Origin: Snodgrassella gandavensis
GTDB taxonomy: Bacteria > Pseudomonadota > Gammaproteobacteria > Burkholderiales > Neisseriaceae
DNA length: 64,000 nucleotides
Direction: 5' to 3'
Assembly: GCF_914768025.1 (NCBI RefSeq)
Contig: NZ_CAJZCE010000003.1
Span: forward strand, 124,001 to 188,000
Part shown: positions 50,113 to 57,941 of the stretch, piece after piece
Layout: each line of letters opens with the position of its first letter
Position numbering within the stretch: position 1 is the first letter of the stretch
The notes under the pieces: model-generated
The model's input: only the letters and a program-made list of their open reading frames with translations
What the model was told of the DNA's origin: nothing
Database searches by the model: none
Translations under genes and position numbers: made by a program

Positions 50113-50970
50113 ATGGACACATTACAAAGCATGTGGGTTTTCCGTAATGTAGTAGAATTAGGCAGCTTTACCAAAGCAGCTGAATTCATGGATATTTCCA
50201 CTGCAATGGCCAGCAAGCACCTGCATCATCTGGAAAAAAGCATCCAGGCCAAACTACTCAACCGCACCAGCCGCCGCATCAGCCTTACCGAAGCCGGGCA
50301 AGAATACTATCACCGCTGTGTAGAAGCACTTGATACGCTTACCGAAGCCAAACACATTGCTCAGGCTGGTACAGTCAAACCACAGGGGGTGCTTAAAATT
50401 ACCGCTCCCAACTGGTGTGCCTCACATCATTTCGGCGAACTGATGGCCGAATACCAACGGCAATATCCGAATGTAAGTTTATCCATCTATCTTGACAGCC
50501 GGCGTACGGATTTAGTGGCCGAAGGCATCGATCTGGCACTGCGCGTTACCAATCATCCCGAACCAAACCTGATTGTCAAACCCATTACCAAAATTGATTT
50601 TTTATGGGTAGCCAGCCCGCAATATCTGCACCAGCACGGAATACCGCACACCATAGCCGATCTGAAACAGCACTATGGCCTGTTACCACAGTATGTCCAT
50701 CTTGATTTGCCCCTTATGCCTGCTTGCACCAGCAACAGCGCCCTGCTATTACATCAGATGGCACTCAACCATATGGGACTGGCCTACCTGCCCGAATGGA
50801 TGATAAAAGAAGATATCGAACACCAGCGCTTACAAGCCGTTGACCACTTCGCCTGTCCCCAAAGCCATACCCTGTATGCCGCCTATATGAACCGCGAATT
50901 TCTCAGTGCCAAAGTACGCAGCTTTATCGACTTTCTGGCCATGAAATTTGCAACCGACCAAAACCACTAA
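50113..50970 (+). CDS. LysR-family transcriptional regulator
   Basis: 285 residues. An N-terminal winged helix-turn-helix (about 1-60: MWVFRNVVELGSFTKAAEFM, STAMASKHLHHLEKSIQAKLLNR and ISLTEAG) is followed by a substrate-binding domain (from about 90, GVLKITAPNWCASHHFGELM). This is the subclass that resembles DsdC/AaeR-like short regulators. It is divergent from DoxX and followed by a glycerate-kinase gene whose proposed start is 31 nt downstream, so either neighbour could be its target. Confidence 0.9.
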   Translation: MDTLQSMWVFRNVVELGSFTKAAEFMDISTAMASKHLHHLEKSIQAKLLNRTSRRISLTEAGQEYYHRCVEALDTLTEAKHIAQAGTVKPQGVLKITAPNWCASHHFGELMAEYQRQYPNVSLSIYLDSRRTDLVAEGIDLALRVTNHPEPNLIVKPITKIDFLWVASPQYLHQHGIPHTIADLKQHYGLLPQYVHLDLPLMPACTSNSALLLHQMALNHMGLAYLPEWMIKEDIEHQRLQAVDHFACPQSHTLYAAYMNREFLSAKVRSFIDFLAMKFATDQNH

Positions 50971-51001
50971 AATTCAGCCAAACAGCCATAGGGGAAACTG
51001 C

Positions 51002-52270
51002 ATGCTCAACCACACCAACGCCATCAGCTTTTTGCAGCAACTGTTTCATTACACCGTCAAAGAAGCCAGCCCGACTAATAAAATGAGCGCGTGGCTGCCA
51101 GCACAAAAACCCCGTGGACGGGTAGTTGTCGTGGGGGCAGGCAAAGCAGCAGCAGCCATGGCCGCTGAATGGGAAAGAATCTGGCCACAGGATTATCCGC
51201 CACTATCCGGCGTGGTTGTTACCCGTTACGGCCATAGCGTACCAACAAAGCATATCAAAGTACTGGAAGCCAGCCACCCCCTGCCGGACTCTGCGGGACA
51301 GGCAGCCGCTCAGGCCTTACTCAATGCTGTAAGCGGGTTAAATGCAGATGATCAGGTATATTATCTGGTATCAGGTGGTGCCTCAGCCCTGACTACCCTG
51401 CCGGTAGCGGGTATCACACTGGCCGACAAACAATGCATCAACCGCCAGTTGCTCAGCCACGGCGTCCCCATAGAAGCCATGAATACCCTGCGCAAACATC
51501 TGTCGCGCATCAAGGGTGGTCGGCTGGCAGAAGCTGCTGCGCCAGCACACATCACCACACTGGCCATTTCCGATGTAGTCGGCGACGATATCAGCACCAT
51601 CGGTTCCGGCGCCGCAGTAGCTGATCCAACCACACTGGCCGACATTGAACATATCGTAAACCAGTATCAGCTTAACCTGCCTGCCAGCGTCACCACCTAT
51701 TTGCACACGGCCAAAGCAGAAACACCTAAACAACTCCCCAACAGTAGTGCACATATCATCATTACCCCGCATCAGGCTTTCAGCGCCGCGCAAAACTGGG
51801 CACAAAATCAAAACATCGATGTACTTTATCTGGGCGACCGTATTGGTGGCGAGGCACGGGAAGTTGCTCAGGTCATGGCCGGAATTGCCCTGTTTCAGCG
51901 TCATCAGCGCCAGAACAGCAAACCACTGTTAATTCTCAGTGGCGGAGAAACCACCGTTACCCTGAATCAGCAACAGGGATGCGGCGGCCGTAACAGCGAA
52001 TTTCTGCTGGCACTGGCTATTGCCCTGAATGGTGCCGATAACATATACGCCCTGGCCGCAGACACCGACGGCATTGATGGCAGCGAAGACAACGCCGGCG
52101 CATGGCTTACCCCAGACAGCCTGCTCAAAGCACAGCAGGCCGGACTGTGCGCTACTACTATGCTCCAGCAACACCGTGCTTACGACTTCTTTGCCTCAAC
52201 AGAACAACTACTGCTGACCGCCCCCACCCGCACCAATATCAACGATTTTCGAGCCATACTGGTGCTATAA
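51002..52270 (+). CDS. Glycerate 2-kinase (MOFRL/DUF4147 family)
   Basis: 422 residues from the ATG at 51002 (AGGGG eight nt upstream; the frame opens at 50948 inside the regulator). Family blocks are VVVGAGKAAAAMAAEWE, VVVTRYGH, EASHPLPDSAG, YYLVSGGASALTTLP, MNTLRKHLSRIKGGRLA, ISDVVGDDISTIGSG and the C-terminal MOFRL motif (GGRNSEFLLALAIAL, AADTDGIDGSEDNAGAW). Such enzymes (GckA, often annotated TtuD) phosphorylate D-glycerate to 2-phosphoglycerate. It is probably co-transcribed with the LysR gene. Confidence 0.88.
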   Translation: MLNHTNAISFLQQLFHYTVKEASPTNKMSAWLPAQKPRGRVVVVGAGKAAAAMAAEWERIWPQDYPPLSGVVVTRYGHSVPTKHIKVLEASHPLPDSAGQAAAQALLNAVSGLNADDQVYYLVSGGASALTTLPVAGITLADKQCINRQLLSHGVPIEAMNTLRKHLSRIKGGRLAEAAAPAHITTLAISDVVGDDISTIGSGAAVADPTTLADIEHIVNQYQLNLPASVTTYLHTAKAETPKQLPNSSAHIIITPHQAFSAAQNWAQNQNIDVLYLGDRIGGEAREVAQVMAGIALFQRHQRQNSKPLLILSGGETTVTLNQQQGCGGRNSEFLLALAIALNGADNIYALAADTDGIDGSEDNAGAWLTPDSLLKAQQAGLCATTMLQQHRAYDFFASTEQLLLTAPTRTNINDFRAILVL

Positions 52271-52398
52271 CAAAACCGAATTACAACAGAAATTAGCCTG
52301 CTCAGACTTAATTCATAAACAGTTAATATAAATCACAGATTTATATATACAACCGCCAATATAAATAATTTCGTATTTACGATGAGGCCGTAAAAATT

Positions 52399-52519
52399 AT
52401 GAAAAATAACGCTCTTATTCGTATTATTTCTTTTAGGGGCATGTGCTCAAAAGATTACTTTTAGTTGTGATAGTTTGCCTACTACTATTGTGGGAATAGC
52501 CATATTATGCCGAACTTAA
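52399..52519 (+). pseudogene. Frameshifted small lipoprotein fragment
   Basis: An ATG at 52399 is preceded by GATGAGG. Shifting one base after the A-run gives KITLLFVLFLLGACAQK, a clear lipoprotein signal peptide with an LGAC lipobox, then a short tail to TAA at 52517-52519. Further same-style coding scraps continue to about 52650. I do not recognise the parent protein. Confidence 0.45.
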
Positions 52520-52724
52520 AATCTTTACTGAAGCAAGTAAGTTAAGATTGATATCTGCCGTTGTGAAGTGTCCTATATTAATCGTTGCAGGTACGCATAA
52601 AAATGATTTAGTTGATTATAATCATTTAACTATAAAGGATATTCTTTAAATTACAGAAGATATTACAGTTACAATTCGATGTAAAACAGCACCAACCCTT
52701 GCCCAAGTTTAACGTACCTGAGTG

Positions 52725-53012
52725 AGCATTAGCGCTTTTTATAATTTCTTTCTAAAGCTTTGATTTTAAACTTAACTTAGCAAACATCTGTTTAAACTTG
52801 CGATTTTCAGACTCGAGTTATTTTAAGCGTTTTATATATGAACTTTCCATACTGCCATATTTTTCTTGCCATTTATAAAAAGTAGAGTTTCCCATATCGT
52901 ATTTACGGCAAAGCTCTTTAACAGAAATGCCTGCTTCAGCTTCTTTTAATATCGATACAACTTGGTGTTCAGTCATCTTTTCATGAGTAAATCCTCTTTT
53001 ACTTTTATCATA
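52725..53012 (-). pseudogene. IS3-family orfA remnant
   Basis: The minus strand encodes RGFTHEKMTEHQVVSIL, KEAEAGISVKELCRKYDM, GNSTFYKWQEKYGSME and LESENRKFKQMF, the classic IS3-family OrfA helix-turn-helix plus leucine zipper. Two in-frame stops (after YIKRLK and after LKSKL) break it, and no start codon survives in a good context. Confidence 0.8.
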
Positions 53013-53069
53013 GAGAATTTTCTACTTTCCTGCTGTACTATTTTAGGATGTGGTTACAAAAACACATAT

Positions 53070-53200
53070 TATTCATGACTGTTACTATAAAACTAGGAAG
53101 CTGGCTAATAAAGCACTATTTGAATATATTGAAATCTATTATAGTCGAATACGCCGTCATTTAGCCAATGGCTGAGTATCACCTGAACAATATGAATAAC
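53070..53200 (+). pseudogene. IS3-family orfB 3' remnant
   Basis: The plus strand encodes ALFEYIEIYYSRIRRHLANG, stop, VSPEQYE, the C-terminal signature of IS3 OrfB (FEYIExFYNRxRxH, SPExFE). It lies on the opposite strand to the orfA remnant next to it, so the two are not a simple single element. Confidence 0.75.
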
Positions 53201-53335
53201 AATATTACCAAAATGATAAAATGATAGAGGTAGGCACTATCTAATATTTTGGCGATGATCAACTGTTGCGGATAAAAAAGGTAAGCCAATAACCAAATAA
53301 AACGAATAGAATACAGCTCTGTTGAGAGCGAGTAT

Positions 53336-54406
53336 TTAAAATTTCAGAATTTTTGCCTTTAATTTATCTCCAATAGGCTTTATTAAATAAGCTAAAACAT
53401 AACAAAGAAAAACAATCACAACATAGAAATAAAAAAACTGAAATCTATTGAATTCATGAAACTGTATCTTTGATACCAGGTAACCTATTAATTGATGATG
53501 TAGCAAAAACGCCACAAATGAATATTCTGATAAAAATAATATGATTTTTTTAACTGCGTTTGGGATTGTTATATTTTCATACAAACAAGAAATTATGACA
53601 TAAGTCATTGCCCACATACTAATTCCCCACATGTTATATGCCATGTAGTGATTTTCAATAAATGTAATAACAATTACGATATATAGTAATGCTACAAATG
53701 CCACAAAGAAATTTGCTGTTTTGTTTTTCAATAATAATAGATCAATAACCATCGTGCCTAGTAAAATTTCTGGTAGTCTGGAGATAGGGTTCCAAAATGG
53801 ATCTTTATTCCACAGAAAAAAATGCTCAATTATGTAAGGAGTATTTTGAATGGCAATAAAAGATGAAATAATAATGATCGTGGTAGCAATATAAATATTT
53901 TTATTTTTTAACCAAAAAACGAACGGAAATAATATATATACAAGAAGTATAAAGCCTGTGAACCATTCTCCAATTAAATAATAAGTATTTGGAACGGTTG
54001 AATTTAAGTATCCATCTAAAGCTAAAAATGTTATTAGTAATCTAACAGGGTCATTTCCTAGACAAACAGTTGAGAATGACAAAAATAAAAAAACAGCAAC
54101 AAAAATATAACAAATCCAGAAATAGGGATAAATATTCGCAATTCTCTTTTTTATATAAATTTTTAAATCAAATTTATTTTTTGTTGAGATGTATAGTGAA
54201 GCACCTGATGTAATAATAAAAAAAGCAACACCAATCCCACCCAAATAATATTTATGGAAGTAAGGATAATCAACACCATTTTGAGACAACTCGCCAACAA
54301 AATGACTTGCAACAATCATCAAAAAACTTATTGCACGAATGAAATCAATGGAATCAATTCTGGTGCTGGGGGAATTTAATTTCTTATTAATAGCTAAATT
54401 AGACAT
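53336..54406 (-). CDS. Acyltransferase 3 family membrane protein
   Basis: 356 residues with about ten hydrophobic helices. It starts with the family motif RIDSIDFIRAISFLMIVASHF and contains GGIGVAFFIITSGASLYIS. Members O-acylate LPS O-antigen, peptidoglycan, capsule or other carbohydrate; the acceptor here is unknown. There are no glycan-synthesis neighbours. The DNA is much more AT-rich than flanking core genes, the ribosome site is poor (the upstream sequence is TTTTTATTTTTATT), and IS remnants lie next to it, all pointing to horizontal acquisition. Confidence 0.82.
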   Translation of the reverse strand: MSNLAINKKLNSPSTRIDSIDFIRAISFLMIVASHFVGELSQNGVDYPYFHKYYLGGIGVAFFIITSGASLYISTKNKFDLKIYIKKRIANIYPYFWICYIFVAVFLFLSFSTVCLGNDPVRLLITFLALDGYLNSTVPNTYYLIGEWFTGFILLVYILFPFVFWLKNKNIYIATTIIIISSFIAIQNTPYIIEHFFLWNKDPFWNPISRLPEILLGTMVIDLLLLKNKTANFFVAFVALLYIVIVITFIENHYMAYNMWGISMWAMTYVIISCLYENITIPNAVKKIILFLSEYSFVAFLLHHQLIGYLVSKIQFHEFNRFQFFYFYVVIVFLCYVLAYLIKPIGDKLKAKILKF

Positions 54407-54765
54407 AATAAAAATAAAAACTGCGTATTATGATTGAAAGTCTAACGCATTAACAAAACACTATCAACCTTAAACTATAAATACAAAATCTGACTTTAAA
54501 AAATTTACATCATTAAAGCAAAAAATAGAGGGAATAAAACATAAAAATTATGTATTGTCGTTTATTAAATTAAACGGTAAGGAATAAGCTGAATATATTA
54601 CTTATTTAGTGGCATTCACTCACCAAGAGCTTGAATACTTAATGTTATTCAACGCCATATTGGGAAAATTAAATCAATAAATATAATTGGTTTTCCTAAA
54701 ATATTTTTTGATAATTTAGTTGATATATATTGCTTGTTTATTCTACAAACAAATTTTTTCCAGAA
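54407..54765. other. AT-rich spacer, nothing recognised
   Basis: About 360 nt of AT-rich sequence lie between the acyltransferase and the nuclease pseudogene. Short coding-like scraps are visible, but none is attributable to a family. Confidence 0.4.
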
Positions 54766-55602
54766 TTAGAAATTTGTATTTAATAAGTGCTGACGATTGC
54801 GGGCAATTGCAGTTAATTTCTTAATATCATTTTCATCTTGCACAATATGCATCTTTCGATGGCAATTAGGACATAGGGCTACTATATTATCTAATGAATC
54901 TGCGCCGTTTTGCGATAGCCATATTACATGATGACATTCCAAATAAGGTTGTTGGTCTTTATTAGCAAAAGGTGCAGGCTGTTCACATAAGTCACAATAA
55001 CCTTGAGCTTGGCGCTTTACATATTCTACTAACTCCATACTGCGCCGATAGCGCGGTGTTTTCACTGTTATTTTATTAGCCTATTTAAATTCTTGCGTTT
55101 GTTATTGAATCCTAGCTACTAGTCTTTTATCTGATAAGCGCTTTAATGCTGATAATTTATCACTTTCATGATGGTTTATCATTTCAACGGGTAAGCCACC
55201 TTGCTTCAATCGCAGTGGAAAAATATAAACTTGGCGCCATTGGTTACTCACATCTAATTGTTGAGCAATATAAGGCTCACCAGCTTTGAGCATTTCACCT
55301 ATATATGTATATTCATGTTCTTTTAATACTTCAAAATAGTGTACTTGCACACCATTATTCTCAATATTAGCTAAAGTTTTATTTTGGGCAAATTCCTAAG
55401 ACTGATTACCCGATTGCCCCATACCAGTGTAATGTAAAATATCATCTTCCCATACATCGTTATATACAGATTCGAGATGATTAGTAATGAGCACTAATGT
55501 GTTTGTTTTATTTGATTTACGCATCCCACCTTGTGGTGAACAGAGAAATAATTCGCACATCTGCTTATTATTTAAAATAGTGCCTTGAGCCAAAGTAATC
55601 AT
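54766..55602 (-). pseudogene. McrA-like HNH restriction endonuclease, three in-frame stops
   Basis: One continuous minus-strand frame of 279 codons is broken only by stops at 55396-55398 (TAG), 55102-55104 (TAA) and one shortly after in the 55065-55101 gap (TAG). The first part (GGMRKSNKTNTLVLITNH, YNDVWEDDILHYTGMG, NKTLANIENNGVQVHYFE, GEYTYIG-like EYTYIGEM) matches the N-terminal domain of McrA-type modified-DNA restriction enzymes. The last 100 codons are a complete HNH domain: CDLC, LECHHVIWLSQNGADSLDN, LCPNCHRKMH. An HNH-only product could start at the GTG at 55065, so residual expression of that domain is possible. No indels are needed to restore the gene. Confidence 0.78.
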
Positions 55603-55977
55603 AAATCTTTATTATTTGCATAAAACATCAATTGTTAATACTTTAAAATAGTTTATTTAAAATGCCAACACGATGATTGCGATGTGATATACAACTGGAT
55701 GTTTAATTTCAATCTTTTGATAATGGCTACGGCAAGTATGGCAGAAATGCTGAATTTTTCTGGCAATTTGAATAAATATGCTGCTAGGAGGATTGTGGTA
55801 CTGTATGGCCGAAATCAGGCAACATGCACTTGCTATTAGCCTATATCATGCGAGTACCATAAAACAATAATGCATTCAGGCTAAAAAGCAGCCAGTGTAT
55901 CCGTTTGACAGATATACTGGCTTTTTTGCCGCATACCGGCGTGATTCACAACTATTTATGCAGCTATGTTCCGAATA
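55603..55977. other. Spacer with a hairpin terminator
   Basis: About 375 nt. Apart from the hairpin at 55889-55927 nothing is recognised; coding-like scraps around 55720-55800 are too short to assign. Confidence 0.4.
55886..55928. terminator. Hairpin terminator near the GNAT gene
   Basis: AGCCAGTGTATC pairs with GATATACTGGCT (one G-U) around 9 nt. On the plus strand a T-run follows; on the minus strand, downstream of the GNAT stop, GCTTTTT follows after one mismatch. It may work in both directions. Confidence 0.7.
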
Positions 55978-56454
55978 TTACAGGACTAGTTCCATCTGGA
56001 TATTCACTCGGTTAAATGAGCTGGGATGACCGGTGATTTCTTTAAAGCCAGCTTTCTGGTACAGATGAATGGCCGGTTTCAGGCTGGTATGGCTTTCTAT
56101 ATACAGTTTTTTCGCGCCCTGCTCTCGCGCTTTGGCTATCACAGCCTCTATTAGCTGTGAACCAATGTGCTTGCCCTGAGCTTCTGGTGCCACAGCCAAT
56201 TTGGCCAATTCAAAATCGTAGGGATCACCATCCAATTTTACCAGCGCGCATACGCCTACGGGCTTTCCATTATCCAGTGCAACCAGTATGTAGCCACCTT
56301 TTTCAATAATGGCCTGTCTGGGATTATCCAGTAGCTGATAATCGCTGTCTTCCATTTCAAAGTATTTGGCTATCCATGCTGCATTTAAATCCCGAAAAGC
56401 AGACTGATAGCGGTCGTTATAATCGACAATCTGCATTTTTTCTGTTGCGCTCAT
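55978..56454 (-). CDS. GNAT-family N-acetyltransferase
   Basis: 158 residues from the ATG at 56454 (AGGA six nt upstream; the frame opens at 56523 inside the neighbour). The GNAT core is present: VGVCALVKLD, FELAKLAVAPEAQGKHIGSQLIEAVI (acetyl-CoA loop Q-x-x-x-I-G) and KAGFKEITG. Substrate is unknown. It follows the HAD phosphatase with a 10-nt gap, so it is probably the last gene of the hda-HAD-GNAT operon. Confidence 0.88.
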   Translation of the reverse strand: MSATEKMQIVDYNDRYQSAFRDLNAAWIAKYFEMEDSDYQLLDNPRQAIIEKGGYILVALDNGKPVGVCALVKLDGDPYDFELAKLAVAPEAQGKHIGSQLIEAVIAKAREQGAKKLYIESHTSLKPAIHLYQKAGFKEITGHPSSFNRVNIQMELVL

Positions 56455-56464
56455 GCTGCATCCT

Positions 56465-57130
56465 TTACATGAAATTGAGTATCGGCCAACCATGGCGGCG
56501 CGCATATAGCGCCAGTTTTTCATCAGGATTAACGGCCACTGGGTCGGTTACTTCTTTCAGTAGTGGCAGATCGTTGTGCGAATCACTGTAGAAATACACT
56601 TTGGTAAAATCGCTCAGCCGCTGCCCGCGCTGTGCCAGCCATTGTTGCAAGCGGGTAACTTTGCCCTCTTTAAAGCTGGGCGTGCCAATATAGCGTCCGG
56701 TGTAATTACCTGCTGCATCCGTTTCTAACTGTACCCCGATAATATTCTGAATACCAAATGTTTTTGCAATCGGGGCGATAATAAATTCATTGGTGGCGGA
56801 TAACAGCAACATTTCATCGCCGGCATCACGATGCCCCTGTACCAGCATTTTCGCCATGGTAGAAATATGCGGTACGATAAAGTCGCGCATGTATTCGGCA
56901 TGCATTTCATCCAGTTCGGCACGGCTGAAACGTGCCAGTGGGGCAAGCTGAAATTGCAGAAATTCATCTATATCCAAACAGCCATTAAGGTAATCCTGAT
57001 AGAACTTGTCGTTTTTCATATCGACAATTGATTGGTCTACCAATCCTTTTTGCAGCAGATATTTCGGCCATTCATTATCCGAATCACAATTAATCAGAGT
57101 GTTATCAAGGTCAAAAATAGCCAGATTCAT
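56465..57130 (-). CDS. HAD-IB family phosphatase (SerB-like)
   Basis: 221 residues. The HAD nucleophile motif is FDLDNTLI (D7, D9). Motif II/III elements are LLLSATNEF and KVTRLQQWL, and motif IV is FYSDSHNDLPLL. The subfamily includes phosphoserine and histidinol-phosphate phosphatases; the exact substrate is unknown. The ATG overlaps the hda stop by four bases (ATGA), showing translational coupling. Confidence 0.88.
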   Translation of the reverse strand: MNLAIFDLDNTLINCDSDNEWPKYLLQKGLVDQSIVDMKNDKFYQDYLNGCLDIDEFLQFQLAPLARFSRAELDEMHAEYMRDFIVPHISTMAKMLVQGHRDAGDEMLLLSATNEFIIAPIAKTFGIQNIIGVQLETDAAGNYTGRYIGTPSFKEGKVTRLQQWLAQRGQRLSDFTKVYFYSDSHNDLPLLKEVTDPVAVNPDEKLALYARRHGWPILNFM

Positions 57131-57795
57131 GCATGTTCCTGTTGTTTGAGTAGCTGGCGCAGTAATGTGAGAGTGATGCGTCGTCCCTGCGCCAGTGAGT
57201 AGTCATTCAGGGTATTGAGCATCAGAAGCAGACTGTCCAGATCGCGCCGCCAGTGAGCAAGCAGGTAGCGGATAACTTCGGCATCCACTGGTATCTGCCG
57301 CGCATGTGCCATGCCTACCAGAGCATTGAATTTTTCATCATCGCTTAATGGCTTGATTTCGTACACCAGACAAAAGGCCATGCGTGTACGTAAATCTTCA
57401 CGAATCATGAGCTGCTGGGGCGGAATGGCTGAGCTCAGAAGTAAATTACCGTGACGGCTATTACGAAAATGGTTGAAAAGAGAAAATAGTTGCTGCTGCT
57501 CGGTGGCACTAAGTAATTCAATCTGGTCTACGGCAACGCAGTCGAGGTCAAACAGCCAGTAGCCAAGGCCTTCTCTGGCGGCATCAACATATTCAGCTTT
57601 CAGCCCGCGCGACTGCGCCTGTGCCACCCATGCTTTGAGCAAATGGCTTTTACCGCTGCCGGCCTCCCCCCAGACAAAAATAAACGGGTCGGCCTGCTGC
57701 TGTAATACGTAAATCAATTCTGCATTGGTATGGCCAAGAAATTTATCAAATCCGGGATAGCTGCGATCATCAAAGTCAAATATCAGTTGGTTCAC
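57127..57795 (-). CDS. hda: DnaA regulatory inactivator Hda
   Basis: 222 residues, a DnaA-like AAA+ protein without the DNA-binding domain. Walker A is GEAGSGKS (43-50). Walker B is within LDCVAVDQIELL, and a sensor-like LLLSSAIPP follows. The N-terminal QLIFDF resembles the sliding-clamp-binding hexapeptide through which Hda stimulates ATP hydrolysis by DnaA. Downstream genes are the HAD phosphatase and GNAT. Confidence 0.9.
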   Translation of the reverse strand: MNQLIFDFDDRSYPGFDKFLGHTNAELIYVLQQQADPFIFVWGEAGSGKSHLLKAWVAQAQSRGLKAEYVDAAREGLGYWLFDLDCVAVDQIELLSATEQQQLFSLFNHFRNSRHGNLLLSSAIPPQQLMIREDLRTRMAFCLVYEIKPLSDDEKFNALVGMAHARQIPVDAEVIRYLLAHWRRDLDSLLLMLNTLNDYSLAQGRRITLTLLRQLLKQQEHA

Positions 57796-57941
57796 TACGG
57801 TAGACCAGTTTGAAAAGGTAGTGCGGCCTTTGATTGTACGCTGTCTGCTTTGTTTATTTCAAGCAGCACAATGGAGTAATTCTGCTGAGGAATAAGGATT
57901 TTATGTCTGTCAGTATTGTTTGGGCAGATGCAGAGAAATAC

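Larger units (their letters stand above)
52271..53335. other. Spacer of gene and IS fragments
   Basis: About 1.06 kb hold a frameshifted lipoprotein fragment (52399-52519) and IS3-family orfA (minus) and orfB (plus) remnants. This starts the low-GC accessory stretch that runs to about 55.6 kb. Confidence 0.6.

Noticed and set aside
55102-55350. Separate small genes at 55102-55350 and 55396-55602
   Set aside because: They are in the same frame as the HNH segment and read as consecutive parts of one McrA-like protein, so they are pieces of a pseudogene.
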